This document shows, one piece after another, positions 9,382 through 19,205 of a stretch of 64,000 nucleotides of DNA. Source of the DNA: Clostridium tetanomorphum (GTDB taxonomy: Bacteria > Bacillota > Clostridia > Clostridiales > Clostridiaceae); NCBI RefSeq assembly GCF_017873215.1, contig NZ_JAGGKA010000012.1:82053-146052 (forward strand), given 5' to 3'. A model generated the notes under the pieces. The model saw only the letters and a program-made list of their open reading frames with translations, was not told the origin of the DNA and did not search any database. The position numbers were made by a program, and so were the translations under genes. Each line of letters begins with the position of its first letter. Position 1 is the first letter of the stretch.

Positions 9382-9409
9382 GCCAGGTACTTAGGTCTAA
9401 GTGCCTGGC
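9382..9409. repeat. Dispersed GCCAGG...CCTGGC hairpin, copy 1
   Basis: GCCAGGTACTTA and TAAGTGCCTGGC pair around GGTC. The 13-base string TAAGTGCCTGGCA is identical to one at about 59593. No T-run follows, so it is not a classical terminator. Confidence 0.6.
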
Positions 9410-9497
9410 ATAGCTGCGTTCATTTTATTTTATAAATAGTTTGGTTTAATTTAATAGAAATAGCTTATACTTATAATATTAGGTGGTGAAATATTGG

Positions 9498-11843
9498 ATG
9501 AAGGATAAAGATGATATAATAAAAGGACTTAGTAAAAGAGAAGTATTAGATAGAATAGAACAAGGAAAAGTTAATATTATTCCTAAAGCTCCATCGCGTA
9601 CCCTTGGACAAATAATAAGAGCAAATTTATTTACAAATTATAATGCATTAAATGCTGTTTTAGCTATAGCAGTACTTATAGCAGGATCTCCTAAAAATGC
9701 TATTTTTGCTGGAGTAATAATAAGTAATACTATAATAGGAATCTTTCAAGAAATTCGTGCCAAGCGTATATTAGAAAGATTATCACTCATAAATGAAAAT
9801 AGAGTAGATGTAATAAGAGATAACAAGGTTGTTAACATAAATATAGAAGAAATTGTTATAGATGATATTATTATATTAGATACAGGAGATCAAATATTAG
9901 TAGATTGTGAGATATTTAATGAGGATGAAATAGAAGTAGATGAATCATTGATTACAGGAGAATCAGATTCTATTTTAAAAAGACAGGGAGATAAACTTTT
10001 ATCAGGAAGTTTTATTACTTCAGGAAAGGCTTATGCAAAAGTTATAAATGTAGGAAAAGATACCTATGCAGCAAAGTTAGCTGAAGAAGCTAAGAAATTT
10101 AAACTTATAAACTCTGAGCTTCAAATATCTATAAATAAAATATTTAGAATAATAATATGGCTAGTAATACCTATAGGTTCATTGTTGATTTTTACACAGA
10201 TAGTTTATTCTAATAGAAGTTGGCAGGAAGCATTAATAGCATCTGTAACGGGTATAGTGGGTATGGTGCCAGAAGGACTGGTTCTTTTAACTAGTGCTAC
10301 TTTTGTAGTATCAGTTATAAGACTTTCCAAATGGGATACCCTTATTCAAGAATTACCTGCCACAGAAGTTTTAGCTAGAGTGGATGTACTATGCTTAGAT
10401 AAAACAGGAACTATAACTAAAGGAGATTTAAGATTAAGTGATGTAGTTCCTTTTAAAGATAAAGATATAAAAAAGATAGATAAAATTCTGTCAGCAATAG
10501 TTCATAGTTTTGGAAGTGATAATGGAACACAAAAAGCTTTGTTAGAAAAATATAATGATAATCCAAATTTAAAAGTTAAAAATAAGATTCCATTTTCATC
10601 TAAGAGAAAGTGGTCAGCAGTCCAATTTGAAGAGGAAGGGTCTTGGATTTTAGGAGCTCCTGAAATGATATTAAAGAATAGATATAGAGAAATATCTAAT
10701 GAAGTTGAAAATGCAGCTAAGGAAGGAAAAAGAGTTTTATTATTAGCTAAATTTAATGGACAAAATTTTGATGAAGAATTAAATGGAAATGTTGAAATAG
10801 CAGCATTAATATTTATTGAAGATATTATAAGAGAAAATGCTGAAGAAATTATTAATTATTTTAATAAAGAAGATGTAACATTAAAAATAATATCAGGAGA
10901 TAATCCAGTAACTGTATCATCTATAGCAAAGAGAGTTGGAATTAAAAATGCTGAAAATTACATAGATGCTACAAACTTACCAAAGGATGAGAAAAGTTTA
11001 AGAGAAATTGTAGAAAACACTTGTGTTTTTGGAAGAGTTTCTCCTCATCAAAAAAAGGATATAATAAAGTGCCTTAAAAAGAATAATCATACAGTGGCAA
11101 TGACAGGAGATGGGGTAAATGATGTATTGGCTTTAAAAGAATCTGACTGTGGAATTGCTATGGCTAGTGGTTCAGATGCTACAAAAGCGGTGGCACAACT
11201 TGTTTTATTAAATTCAGATTTTGCAGCTTTACCTCATGTAGTTTTAGAAGGAAGAAGACTTATAAATAATTTAGAGAAAGTTTCTGAGTTATTTTTATCT
11301 AAAACCGTATATTTTATAATTCTTTCTATAATATTTGGATTGCTATTAGTACCATTTCCTATTATACCCATACAGCTAACATTGGTGGGTACATTAACCA
11401 TAGGAATTCCTTCATTCTTTTTAGCGCTATCTCCTAATACGGATATAATAGAAAGCAATTTTTTAAAAAAGGTATTACAGGTTTCTATTCCTAATGGAGC
11501 ATTAATAGGAATAAGCACTACTATAATATTTTTATTTGGTTATTATAGAAATTTACCTTTAGAACAGTGTCGTACTTTAGCTCTAATTATTTTTGGAGGA
11601 TTAAGCTTATTTGTATTACTTAAAGTGTCTACCCCATTAAATCTTTATAGATTTTCTGTTGTAATTTCTATGGTAATATTGTTCATATTAAGTTTTACAT
11701 TACCTTTTACAAGAAATTTATTTGTTATTAGATTTTTTAAATCTTATTGTGTGGCACCACTAATACTAATATGTTTAATGGCTATATTAGGTATAATTTC
11801 ATTACCTAAAATTATAAAGAGGATTTTAAGAAAATTTTTATAA
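9498..11843 (+). CDS. CtpE-like P-type cation ATPase
   Basis: This P-type ATPase of about 781 residues has the actuator motif LITGESDS, the phosphorylation motif CLDKTGTITKGD near residue 300 and the hinge MTGDGVNDVLALKESD. The transmembrane metal-site sequence GMVPEGLVLLTSATFVV resembles the CtpE group, for which calcium transport has been proposed. There are pairs of membrane segments before and after the actuator domain and a hydrophobic C-terminus. No N-terminal heavy-metal CxxC domain and no CPC motif are present, which argues against copper or zinc export. ATG 9498 is chosen with AGGTGG at 9481-9486; in-frame GTG codons at 9483 and 9486 overlap that site. The transported ion is inferred. 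Confidence 0.85.
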   Translation: MKDKDDIIKGLSKREVLDRIEQGKVNIIPKAPSRTLGQIIRANLFTNYNALNAVLAIAVLIAGSPKNAIFAGVIISNTIIGIFQEIRAKRILERLSLINENRVDVIRDNKVVNINIEEIVIDDIIILDTGDQILVDCEIFNEDEIEVDESLITGESDSILKRQGDKLLSGSFITSGKAYAKVINVGKDTYAAKLAEEAKKFKLINSELQISINKIFRIIIWLVIPIGSLLIFTQIVYSNRSWQEALIASVTGIVGMVPEGLVLLTSATFVVSVIRLSKWDTLIQELPATEVLARVDVLCLDKTGTITKGDLRLSDVVPFKDKDIKKIDKILSAIVHSFGSDNGTQKALLEKYNDNPNLKVKNKIPFSSKRKWSAVQFEEEGSWILGAPEMILKNRYREISNEVENAAKEGKRVLLLAKFNGQNFDEELNGNVEIAALIFIEDIIRENAEEIINYFNKEDVTLKIISGDNPVTVSSIAKRVGIKNAENYIDATNLPKDEKSLREIVENTCVFGRVSPHQKKDIIKCLKKNNHTVAMTGDGVNDVLALKESDCGIAMASGSDATKAVAQLVLLNSDFAALPHVVLEGRRLINNLEKVSELFLSKTVYFIILSIIFGLLLVPFPIIPIQLTLVGTLTIGIPSFFLALSPNTDIIESNFLKKVLQVSIPNGALIGISTTIIFLFGYYRNLPLEQCRTLALIIFGGLSLFVLLKVSTPLNLYRFSVVISMVILFILSFTLPFTRNLFVIRFFKSYCVAPLILICLMAILGIISLPKIIKRILRKFL

Positions 11844-11865
11844 TAATTTAAAAGTTAAGCTATAG

Positions 11866-11902
11866 TTCCTGAATGTATAATGATACATTTCAGGGCTTTT
11901 TT
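11866..11902 (+). terminator. Terminator after the P-type ATPase gene
   Basis: CCTGAATGTAT / ATACATTTCAGG stem followed by GCTTTTTT. Confidence 0.88.
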
Positions 11903-12055
11903 ATTTAAATAGAATCACATTAATGTAATATTAAGTAATAATTTTTGGCAACATGTAGTTAAAGTTATTAAAAATAATGACGATATAATATAAAAAACAG
12001 ACAATAGTGTCGAAAGAAATACTATTATTACTACAAAGGTGAAGGGGCGAGGAAA

Positions 12056-13768
12056 ATGAAAGGATTAAGTATTAAGAATAAGCTAATATTTACATTTATA
12101 TTTCTAATTATGGTAATAATTTCAATTGGGACGTATTCAATAAAATCTCTTAAAAATGTAAATGATAGTTCAAATGAAATAGTACAATCTAATATTTTTG
12201 GAATTCAAAGCTCAGGTAATATCAATACCATGGTATCAGATTTTAAAATTTTAGAGTTTGAGCATATTATAACAGCATCTAACGAAAGTATGAATGAAAT
12301 AGAAAAATTAATGGAAGAAAAAGATAAGCAAATCAATGATGAATTAAATAAATATGAAAAAACTATTATTAATGATGATGATAGACAAATCTACAATTCA
12401 GTAAAAGATAAATGGAATAATTATTTAGGAACTCATAAAAAAGTTATAGAAATAAGTAAACAATTAAAAACTAAAGATGCCATAAATCTAATGAATAGTG
12501 AAGGAAAAAAGGCTTTTGATTTAGTCAGTAGTGAAGTGATAAAATTAGTTGAATACAACCAGGAAGATGCAGTAGCTACATCTAAAGATGCTAATATGCA
12601 ATATGAAAAAACTAGAAATGCTCTTATAATAATTGTTGTAGTAGTAACTTTATTATCTATAGTAATTGCATTTATAATAATATTAAGTATAATAAGGCCT
12701 ATAAGTATATTAAATAAAGAGCTAGAAATGTTATCTAGCAAGGGAGGAGATTTAACTGAAGAAATTAAAGTCTCTTCTAAGGATGAAATGGGGATGCTGG
12801 CTAGAGCTATAAATAAATTTTTAGCTAATCTAAGATCTATAATTATTGAAGTAAATGAGAACACGGCTAATACTGTACAAACAGTGAAAATTATTGGTGA
12901 AAATATGGCAAATCTAAATATACAAATAGAAGATGTATTTTCTACTACAGAAGAGTTAGCAGCTGGTATGGAAGAAACAGCTGCATCAACAGAAGAAATG
13001 AATGCAACAGCTAATGAAATGACATTAGTTATTGATTCTGTGGCTAATAAAGCTAAAGAGGGAGAAACTTCATCCAAAGAAATAAATAATAGAGCTAAAA
13101 CTTTGAAAAATAATGCATTAAGTTCACAAAAAGATGCTATTGCAATTTATGTTAATGCAAAGGATAAGCTAGAAAAGGCTATTGAAGATTCAAAGATAGT
13201 AGAACAAATAAATGTACTTTCAGATACTATACTTAATATATCTTCTCAAACTAACTTATTAGCTCTTAATGCAGCTATTGAAGCTGCAAGAGCAGGAGAA
13301 GCTGGAAAAGGTTTTTCTGTAGTTGCTGATGAAATAAGAAAATTAGCAGAACAATCTAATACTACGGTTGCAGAGATACAGAAAGTTACAGGAACTGTAA
13401 TACAAGCTGTTTGTAATTTAACAGATGGTTCAACAGAAGTTCTGCAATTTATAGATACACAAGTTGTGAAGGATTATAATACATTAGTTGAAACAGGAGA
13501 TGAATACAGTAAGGATGCTAATTTTATAAATTCTTTAGTAACTGACTTTAGTATAAGATCACAAGAAATAGCGGAATCAATTGAATATATTGTAAAAACA
13601 ATAGATGGAATAACAGAAGCGGCTACAGAGGGGGCGCAAGGTACAACAAATATTACAGAAAGACTTACAGAAGTAGTGCAAAAATCAAATCAGGTAATAA
13701 ATGAAATAGATACAGCTAAAGAGAAATCTCAGAAGCTTTTAAGTATTTTATCTAAATTTAAAGTTTAA
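12056..13768 (+). CDS. Methyl-accepting chemotaxis protein with 4-helix-bundle sensor
   Basis: The protein has 570 residues. A membrane segment lies at about 11-28, an extracytoplasmic helical sensor domain (4HB-like, about 30-188) follows, then a second membrane segment at about 189-211. HAMP follows, and then a signalling domain with the conserved hairpin tip containing [20 protein letters not shown]. It senses an unknown ligand and signals through CheA/CheW to flagellar motors. ATG 12056 follows GAAGGGGCGAGG. It is transcribed alone, with terminators on both sides. The tip is typical of clostridial receptors. A long open frame on the opposite strand is a codon shadow. Confidence 0.92.
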   Translation: MKGLSIKNKLIFTFIFLIMVIISIGTYSIKSLKNVNDSSNEIVQSNIFGIQSSGNINTMVSDFKILEFEHIITASNESMNEIEKLMEEKDKQINDELNKYEKTIINDDDRQIYNSVKDKWNNYLGTHKKVIEISKQLKTKDAINLMNSEGKKAFDLVSSEVIKLVEYNQEDAVATSKDANMQYEKTRNALIIIVVVVTLLSIVIAFIIILSIIRPISILNKELEMLSSKGGDLTEEIKVSSKDEMGMLARAINKFLANLRSIIIEVNENTANTVQTVKIIGENMANLNIQIEDVFSTTEELAAGMEETAASTEEMNATANEMTLVIDSVANKAKEGETSSKEINNRAKTLKNNALSSQKDAIAIYVNAKDKLEKAIEDSKIVEQINVLSDTILNISSQTNLLALNAAIEAARAGEAGKGFSVVADEIRKLAEQSNTTVAEIQKVTGTVIQAVCNLTDGSTEVLQFIDTQVVKDYNTLVETGDEYSKDANFINSLVTDFSIRSQEIAESIEYIVKTIDGITEAATEGAQGTTNITERLTEVVQKSNQVINEIDTAKEKSQKLLSILSKFKV

Positions 13769-13784
13769 ATAAAATACAACTTAT

Positions 13785-13828
13785 GTATGAGAGTTAAATA
13801 TCTAAATGGTATTTAGCTCTCATTTTGA
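13785..13828 (+). terminator. Terminator after the first chemoreceptor
   Basis: ATGAGAGTTAAATATC pairs with GGTATTTAGCTCTCAT, followed by TTTT. Confidence 0.75.
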
Positions 13829-13920
13829 ATATTACAAATATAATAGTATAATGGTCTGAAATATATAATTATGTTATTATGTTTAATGGGTTATGTTAAA
13901 ATATGCAGGGAGGAATTAAA

Positions 13921-14376
13921 ATGCCTAGACCAACAAAATTTAGAAGAGTTGAATTTTTCCCAGAAGAAAATTATTTTATACCTTGGGGAAAACCGAAATG
14001 TGAAATAGAGGAAATGGTTTTAAAAGTAGAAGAGCTTGAGGCTATGAGATTAAAAGATATTTTAGAATTAAACCAGGAAGAATGTGCACAAAAGATGCAG
14101 GTATCAAGGCAAACTTTTCAAAATATTATAGATAGTGCAAGAAAAAAGGTGGCTATGGCTTTAACAGAGGGAAAAGCTATTAAAATCAGTGGAGGACATT
14201 ATACAACAAAATTATGTAAATTTAAATGTTTAGATTGTGGAACCATTTATGAAATAAATTACGAGCAGAATAGATATATATGTCCAAACTGCGGTTCAGA
14301 AAAAGTTATGTGTAGCAAGAAAGCTGAATTTTGTAGAAAATGGTGTAAAGGAAATAATTCTTATATAAATAAATAA
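13921..14376 (+). CDS. DUF134 family HTH protein with zinc-ribbon-like tail
   Basis: This protein of about 151 residues begins with the DUF134 signature MPRPTKFRRVEFFP. It has a sigma-70 region-4-like helix-turn-helix (LNQEECAQKMQVSRQTFQN) typical of DUF134 proteins and a C-terminal CxxC...CxxC cluster (CLDCGTIY, CPNCGSEK) that should bind zinc. It is likely a DNA-binding regulator; the target is unknown. The start at 13921 is favoured over ATG 13903 because GGGAGG (13909-13914) lies between them. It stands alone between the chemoreceptor and the CheY-like gene. Confidence 0.85.
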   Translation: MPRPTKFRRVEFFPEENYFIPWGKPKCEIEEMVLKVEELEAMRLKDILELNQEECAQKMQVSRQTFQNIIDSARKKVAMALTEGKAIKISGGHYTTKLCKFKCLDCGTIYEINYEQNRYICPNCGSEKVMCSKKAEFCRKWCKGNNSYINK

Positions 14377-14522
14377 TATTTATATGAAAAGTATGGTATA
14401 ATTTAACTTATAATGTACTATACTTTTGGAATAATATACGATATATTTATTAAGAATTTAAATTTATGGTTATAATTAATGTTTTATGTGGTGTAACTAA
14501 TAAATGAAGGGGAGAATGAATT

Positions 14523-14912
14523 ATGAGTGGAGAACAAAAAAATATATTAATCATTGATGATTCAGCAAGCATTAGAAAATTTATAAGGATGCTTTTAGAA
14601 GAGTCAAATTATAAAGTATATGAGGCTTCTAATGGGGAAGAAGGAATTGAAGTATTTAAAAAAAATAGTAATATAGATTTAATAATTACTGATATATATA
14701 TGCCTAAAAAAACTGGAATAGAAGTATTAATAGAATTAGAAAAGGGATATAAAGGTATAAAGATTATTGTTCTTTCCGATGGAGGTAAAGAAAATTTTAA
14801 TAATGAACTTGGAATATGCGAATCCTTGGGAGCTATGTATTTTATGAAAAAGGATGATGTTAAACAAAAATTGCTTCCTTTAATAAATGAAGTGTTGTTA
14901 GAGAATAAATAA
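14523..14912 (+). CDS. Stand-alone CheY-like receiver protein
   Basis: This 129-residue single receiver domain has no output domain. The acidic pair DD (IIDDSA), the phospho-acceptor aspartate in IITDIYMPKKTG, the conserved Ser/Thr position (VLSDGG) and the lysine (MKKDD) are all present. It may be a motor-binding CheY, or a phosphate sink for the surrounding chemoreceptor modules. ATG 14523 follows GAAGGGGAG. It has its own terminator downstream, so it is not part of the next operon. Confidence 0.9.
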   Translation: MSGEQKNILIIDDSASIRKFIRMLLEESNYKVYEASNGEEGIEVFKKNSNIDLIITDIYMPKKTGIEVLIELEKGYKGIKIIVLSDGGKENFNNELGICESLGAMYFMKKDDVKQKLLPLINEVLLENK

Positions 14913-14949
14913 AGAAAAAGTAATGTTATAGGATATTACTGTAAAATAT

Positions 14950-14983
14950 GGCTTTCACTCCTTAATGAGTGGAAGCTTTTTGT
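14950..14983 (+). terminator. Terminator after the CheY-like gene
   Basis: GCTTTCACTC / GAGTGGAAGC stem with TTTTT. It would also stop leftward-facing transcription poorly or not at all. Confidence 0.88.
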
Positions 14984-15133
14984 ATTGTTAATATTTATTG
15001 TTATCATATAAAGTAAATTACAATAAGTAGAATAATAACCAAGAATTAATATGCTGTTTTATAAGCTAAATGCAAATTATATCCAAATAAAATGTTTTAT
15101 ATTTTAAATTATTGAAAAAATTTACTAATAATC

Positions 15134-15154
15134 ATACAAAATAAATATTTTGTA
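15134..15154. repeat. Palindromic site A (switch candidate, left copy)
   Basis: TACAAAATA-AA-TATTTTGTA at 15135-15154. The reverse complement of 15134-15152 is identical over 19 bases to site B (ATACAAAATATTTATTTTG). Read in the same direction, A and B also share the flank AATAATCATACAAAATA and differ only at the two central bases (AA against TT). The site lies about 150 bases left of site B, with the operon promoter between them. Confidence 0.75.
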
Positions 15155-15267
15155 TACATTTTAAGAGAAAAATTCTAATATAATAACAAATAATTTAATA
15201 TTATATGCGTTTTTATGTAAAAATATGATATTAAATGCAAATATCATACAATATTCTGGTAAAAAAA

Positions 15268-15320
15268 TTGACTTTTTTCTATGTTTTGGTATAATAATCA
15301 TACAAAATATTTATTTTGCC
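15268..15320 (+). promoter_or_regulatory. Promoter plus palindromic site B for the EAL/MCP operon
   Basis: TTGACT (15268-15273), a 16-base spacer ending TTTTGG, and TATAAT (15290-15295). The palindrome TACAAAATA-TT-TATTTTG starts 5 bases later at 15301 and covers the expected start of transcription. The recombinase promoter on the other strand has the same spacer length, the same TTTGG-TATAATAAT junction and the same 5-base gap to its palindrome. The leader to ATG 15416 is about 115 bases, with no recognised riboswitch. Confidence 0.8.
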
Positions 15321-15415
15321 TAATAGTAAATTACTTTAATGAAATGAATTAATTTCCTATTGAAGTTAAAAATTACTTAATAAAATATGTTTTAAAATAA
15401 TATGGGAGGAAATGT

Positions 15416-16711
15416 ATGGGAATTATATATGATAATTATGAACTTGATATATTGTCAAATTTTTATAATGTAGATTATTCTTTAGAGAATTTTAAAAATC
15501 TATTTTATAAAAGTTTGTATGGATATAATAGTCTTTCCATAATACCTGTACGTATTTCTAGCTTGAAACATTATAATTATGTATTGGGATATGAATATGG
15601 GGATATGATATTGAAGGTTGTCATGGAAAGAATACGGCATATAATTAAAGGGTATGGACATGTACATAAATTTGGTGGAGATACCTTATTAATTATTTTA
15701 CATGAAAAATGCAAAGATAAAGTAACTCATATAATTGAAAAAATAATAAATGATTTTAATGAATTAGTGAAAATTAAAGAGAAAAAGATAAGAATTTTTT
15801 TTAATATAGGAATAGTTAGATATCCTGAAGATTCTAAAGAAATCAATACTATTTTTAAATACACAGAAGTTGTATTAGATTATATTAAAAAAAATTATGA
15901 AAATAAATATGAATTTTTTAATAAAAAAATGATTGAAAGCTATAGTAAAAAGTGGGAATACGAAAAAGACATATTAACTGCCTTGGATAGTGGACAGTTT
16001 GAGATATATTACCAATCAATAGTTGACATTTCTAAAAATAGCATATGTAGTTTTGAGGCACTTTTAAGATGGAATCATCCAAGACGTGGAATTCTAAATC
16101 CATTAGAATTTATAGATATACTAGAGTCCAATGGACTAATTATAGATGTTGGAAAATTTGTTTTTAGAGAAGTATGCAATGAGATAAAAAATATAAATAA
16201 ATTAGCTAATAGAGATATAAGTATATGTATAAATATATCTGAGAAACAATTATCAGACAAAACATTTTTAGATTTTATAGATGAAACTTTAAAAGAAACA
16301 GGAGTTGAAGGAAAATATATAAAATTTGAAATAACAGAAAGATGTATGGTTAAATCTACAGAGAAAATATTGAATATTCTTAAACAATTAAAAAATAGAG
16401 AAATTGGAATAATAATTGATGATTTTGGAACAAAGTATTCTTCCTTAAATTATTTATGTGATTTCCCTATAAGTGGATTAAAAATAGATAAATCTTTTAT
16501 TAATAAGATTTCAAACTCTTATAAAGAATTTATTGTAATAAAAAATGTTGTTCAATTATCAAAGGAACTGGGAATTGAAGTAGTTGCAGAGGGAGTAGAA
16601 AGCAAAAGACAACTAGAAATTTTAAAAAATATTCATTGTAATAAAATTCAGGGATTTATTTTTTCTAAACCATTTCCAAGAAAAGAGTTTTATAAGATAC
16701 AGTTTAACTAA
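15416..16711 (+). CDS. GGDEF-EAL protein: c-di-GMP phosphodiesterase with degenerate GGDEF
   Basis: This 431-residue soluble protein has no membrane segment. An N-terminal GGDEF-like domain has FGGDTL at residues 86-91, where the catalytic Glu-Phe is lost, so cyclase activity is unlikely. The C-terminal EAL domain is intact: FEALLRWNHP (EAL at 214-216), ICINISEKQL, FEITER, IDDFGTKYSSLNYL, LKIDKSFI and EGVESKRQLE, followed by GF-FSKP. It should hydrolyse c-di-GMP, with the GGDEF-like half perhaps sensing GTP. ATG 15416 follows GGGAGGAAATGT. It is first in an operon with the chemoreceptor 39 bases downstream, under the palindrome-bearing promoter at 15268. Confidence 0.9.
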   Translation: MGIIYDNYELDILSNFYNVDYSLENFKNLFYKSLYGYNSLSIIPVRISSLKHYNYVLGYEYGDMILKVVMERIRHIIKGYGHVHKFGGDTLLIILHEKCKDKVTHIIEKIINDFNELVKIKEKKIRIFFNIGIVRYPEDSKEINTIFKYTEVVLDYIKKNYENKYEFFNKKMIESYSKKWEYEKDILTALDSGQFEIYYQSIVDISKNSICSFEALLRWNHPRRGILNPLEFIDILESNGLIIDVGKFVFREVCNEIKNINKLANRDISICINISEKQLSDKTFLDFIDETLKETGVEGKYIKFEITERCMVKSTEKILNILKQLKNREIGIIIDDFGTKYSSLNYLCDFPISGLKIDKSFINKISNSYKEFIVIKNVVQLSKELGIEVVAEGVESKRQLEILKNIHCNKIQGFIFSKPFPRKEFYKIQFN

Positions 16712-16750
16712 GATGAATTTCTATATATGGAAAATAAAGGGGGAGTATAT

Positions 16751-18466
16751 ATGAAGTTTTTTAATAATTTAAGGATAACTTTTAAATTGGCACTAAGTTT
16801 TCTAATAGTTGGTTTGTTAATGATTTTTATTAGCACATTAGGTATGTCAAATATGAATAAAATTAATAGAGGGGCAGATAGTCTATATTATGATAATATA
16901 GTAGGAATAGATTCAATAAATGATATAGATAAAAATTTAATAGCTACTTATTTAGATACGCAATTGATGACAAAAGAAGAGTATAGTGGAAGAAAAAATG
17001 AATTAAAAGATGAAATTGATAAACTATCAAAAGAATATCACAGGATAATGGAAGTATATAAGAATGCTATTACAAAAGATGAAGATAGTAAACTTTTTAG
17101 TGAGTTTGAAGTAAAATTAAAAGAGTATGAAAACATTAGAAATTCTTACATAAGTTTAATAATGCAAAACAAAACAGTTGAAGCTAAAGAAAAATTTAAA
17201 GAATTTACTAATATGCGAAGTAACATTAGTGATATGTTAGATAAATTAATAGAATTAAATAAAACTTGGGCAAAAGATGCTGTTGCCAATAATAAAATAA
17301 CTTTTAATAATTCACGTAAAGTTACTTTAGCAATAATCATTACTTCATTTATATTATTATCAATATGCTCTGTATTGATAATAAGAGCTATAACAATGCC
17401 ATTAAAGAAAATAAAGGATTTTTCTGATAGATTATCAGAATATAATTTTTCAGAGGAATTAATAATAGATGTAAAAGATGAGTTTGGAGAAACCGCTATG
17501 GCTTTGAATAGAGCACAGCATAATGTTAATTCTCTTATAAGAAGTGTTATAGATAGTGCACAAGATATGAGTGCATCTAGTGAGGAATTATCGGCAACTG
17601 TAGAAGAGTTATCATCAAATTTTGAAACTATAAATATATCTACATCAGAGATTAACTCAGTAGTACACAATACAAGTACAACAGCTGAAGAGGTATCAGC
17701 TTCGGTACAGGAAATAGATTCAAGTATTTCTGTATTGTCCAATAAAGCAGTAGATGGAAGTAGTAATTCATTAAAGATAAAAGAAAGAGCGGCATATATT
17801 AAAAGAGATAGTAAAGAATTAGTTGGAAATACAACAAAAATTTATAATAATATAGAAAAAGAAATAATAAAAGATATAGAAAAAGGAAAGGTTGTAAATG
17901 AAATAAAAGACATGGCCAATATAATAGGAAATATAGCAGAACAAACTAATCTTTTAGCGCTTAATGCAGCAATAGAAGCAGCTAGAGCTGGAGAACAAGG
18001 AAAAGGCTTTGCAGTAGTTGCAGAAGAAGTGAGAAAACTTGCAGAGCAATCCTCAGTGGCAGCAGAGAATGTTAAAGTCACTATAGATGAAGTTCAAAAG
18101 GCTTTTAATAGTGTATGCAAAAATAGCAATGAGTTGTTAAGATTTATGAACGAAGAAGTAAGCAAGCAGTTTGAGACTTTTGTTAAGGTAGGAGAACAAT
18201 ATGATGAGGATGGAAATTTCTTTAATAATATGTCAGAAGAATTAGCTTCTATGACGGAGGAAATTACCGCCACAATAAATCAAGTAAATGAAGAAGTTAA
18301 AAACATGTCACAAATGTCTCAAACTTCATCAGAAAATTTAAAAGGAATAAAAGAAAGTATTAATGAATCAACACAAGCTATGGAAAATGTTGCAGCTACA
18401 GCTCAAAATCAGGCAGAGCTTGCTCAAACTCTTAATGAGTTAGTTCAGAAATTTAAGGTGGATTAG
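16751..18466 (+). CDS. Methyl-accepting chemotaxis protein, second copy
   Basis: The protein is about 571 residues. It has a membrane segment at 14-34, a helical extracytoplasmic sensor (4HB type), a second membrane segment around 190-210 and HAMP. The signalling domain carries [20 protein letters not shown]. It shares layout with the receptor at 12056. ATG 16751 is preferred over ATG 16727 because AAAGGGGGAG (16737-16746) fits only the inner start. It is co-transcribed with the EAL protein, linking c-di-GMP removal and chemotaxis, the usual choice between sessile and motile states. The ligand is unknown. Confidence 0.92.
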   Translation: MKFFNNLRITFKLALSFLIVGLLMIFISTLGMSNMNKINRGADSLYYDNIVGIDSINDIDKNLIATYLDTQLMTKEEYSGRKNELKDEIDKLSKEYHRIMEVYKNAITKDEDSKLFSEFEVKLKEYENIRNSYISLIMQNKTVEAKEKFKEFTNMRSNISDMLDKLIELNKTWAKDAVANNKITFNNSRKVTLAIIITSFILLSICSVLIIRAITMPLKKIKDFSDRLSEYNFSEELIIDVKDEFGETAMALNRAQHNVNSLIRSVIDSAQDMSASSEELSATVEELSSNFETINISTSEINSVVHNTSTTAEEVSASVQEIDSSISVLSNKAVDGSSNSLKIKERAAYIKRDSKELVGNTTKIYNNIEKEIIKDIEKGKVVNEIKDMANIIGNIAEQTNLLALNAAIEAARAGEQGKGFAVVAEEVRKLAEQSSVAAENVKVTIDEVQKAFNSVCKNSNELLRFMNEEVSKQFETFVKVGEQYDEDGNFFNNMSEELASMTEEITATINQVNEEVKNMSQMSQTSSENLKGIKESINESTQAMENVAATAQNQAELAQTLNELVQKFKVD

Positions 18467-18529
18467 AATCACTTATGCAGTAATATACGTAAGCATGGCA
18501 TAGGATAGTTATAAAAAATAATATAAAGG

Positions 18530-18583
18530 AAAGTTCTTAGTTTCAAGGAATGCTTAATTTTACCTGAAACTAAGAACTTTTTT
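18530..18583. terminator. Bidirectional terminator between MCP and recombinase
   Basis: AAGTTCTTAGTTTCA and TGAAACTAAGAACTT form a near-perfect stem. T-runs on both strands suit the convergent genes on each side. Confidence 0.88.
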
Positions 18584-19181
18584 ATACCATTTCACTTTTT
18601 TCTTCAAGTTTTAAATACATTTTTTCTTGTTGCTTTGTAGTAAATTGGAAGTAGATTTCTGTATTAGACACAGATTTATGACCAAGCCACCATTGAAGTT
18701 CTTTAATATCCATTTCAGATTCCGCTAGGTGAACAGCAGTAGTGTGTTTAATAGTATGAAAATGATGTTTACTCTTATCAGAAATTTGAGCAAGAACACA
18801 GTATTTTTTCATCAAGTGGTCAATGGTTTGTCTAGAAATAGGATTATTTTTTTGACTTTTAAATAGAATAGAAGATTCATCACATACTTTATAATTATTT
18901 ATATATTTATCTAAAGCAACTTTAGTTTTACGATCAAGTCTAATAGTATTATTGTTACTCCCTTTTAGTCTTTTGCAATAAATCTCTCCTTTAGTTGAAT
19001 TATAATCTTCTAACCTTATTAAAGCTATCTCAGAAGCTCTTAAACCACATCTATAAGCCACCCTAAATAAAGCTAAATCCCGTATAGAATGACAACTATC
19101 ACATGAGCTAATAGCATCAAAAAGTTTTATTGCTTCTTGTTGGGTTAAGTATTTTATTTTGGTATCAGAATTTCTTCTCAT
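18582..19181 (-). CDS. FimB-sized tyrosine recombinase (catalytic domain only)
   Basis: At 199 residues it is a tyrosine-recombinase catalytic domain without the N-terminal core-binding domain. FimB and FimE, the phase-switch recombinases, have this size. Active-site residues: R48 (CGLRASEI), K73, H142, H168 (WWLGHKSV) and nucleophile Y177 (NTEIYFQF). The second arginine is replaced by lysine (HTIKH in place of HxLRH), a change seen in some members. ATG 19181 follows AAGGAGATC. Its promoter (19253-19231) contains palindromic site C. It is convergent with the EAL/MCP operon. It may act on sites A to C; a role in plasmid or element integration is possible but no element ends are seen. Confidence 0.88.
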   Translation of the reverse strand: MRRNSDTKIKYLTQQEAIKLFDAISSCDSCHSIRDLALFRVAYRCGLRASEIALIRLEDYNSTKGEIYCKRLKGSNNNTIRLDRKTKVALDKYINNYKVCDESSILFKSQKNNPISRQTIDHLMKKYCVLAQISDKSKHHFHTIKHTTAVHLAESEMDIKELQWWLGHKSVSNTEIYFQFTTKQQEKMYLKLEEKSEMV

Positions 19182-19205
19182 AAAATGATCTCCTTAGTAT
19201 TATTA

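Noticed and set aside
12433..13077. Long minus-strand open frame inside the first chemoreceptor gene
   Set aside because: Codon shadow of the coding strand; no ribosome site, low-complexity translation.
15000..15133. A second promoter left of site A (TTGAAA at 15112)
   Set aside because: No -10 box at a workable distance; the nearest TACTAA is only 5 bases away.
17146..17742. Long minus-strand open frame inside the second chemoreceptor gene
   Set aside because: Same reason: antisense shadow of the signalling helices, no start signals.
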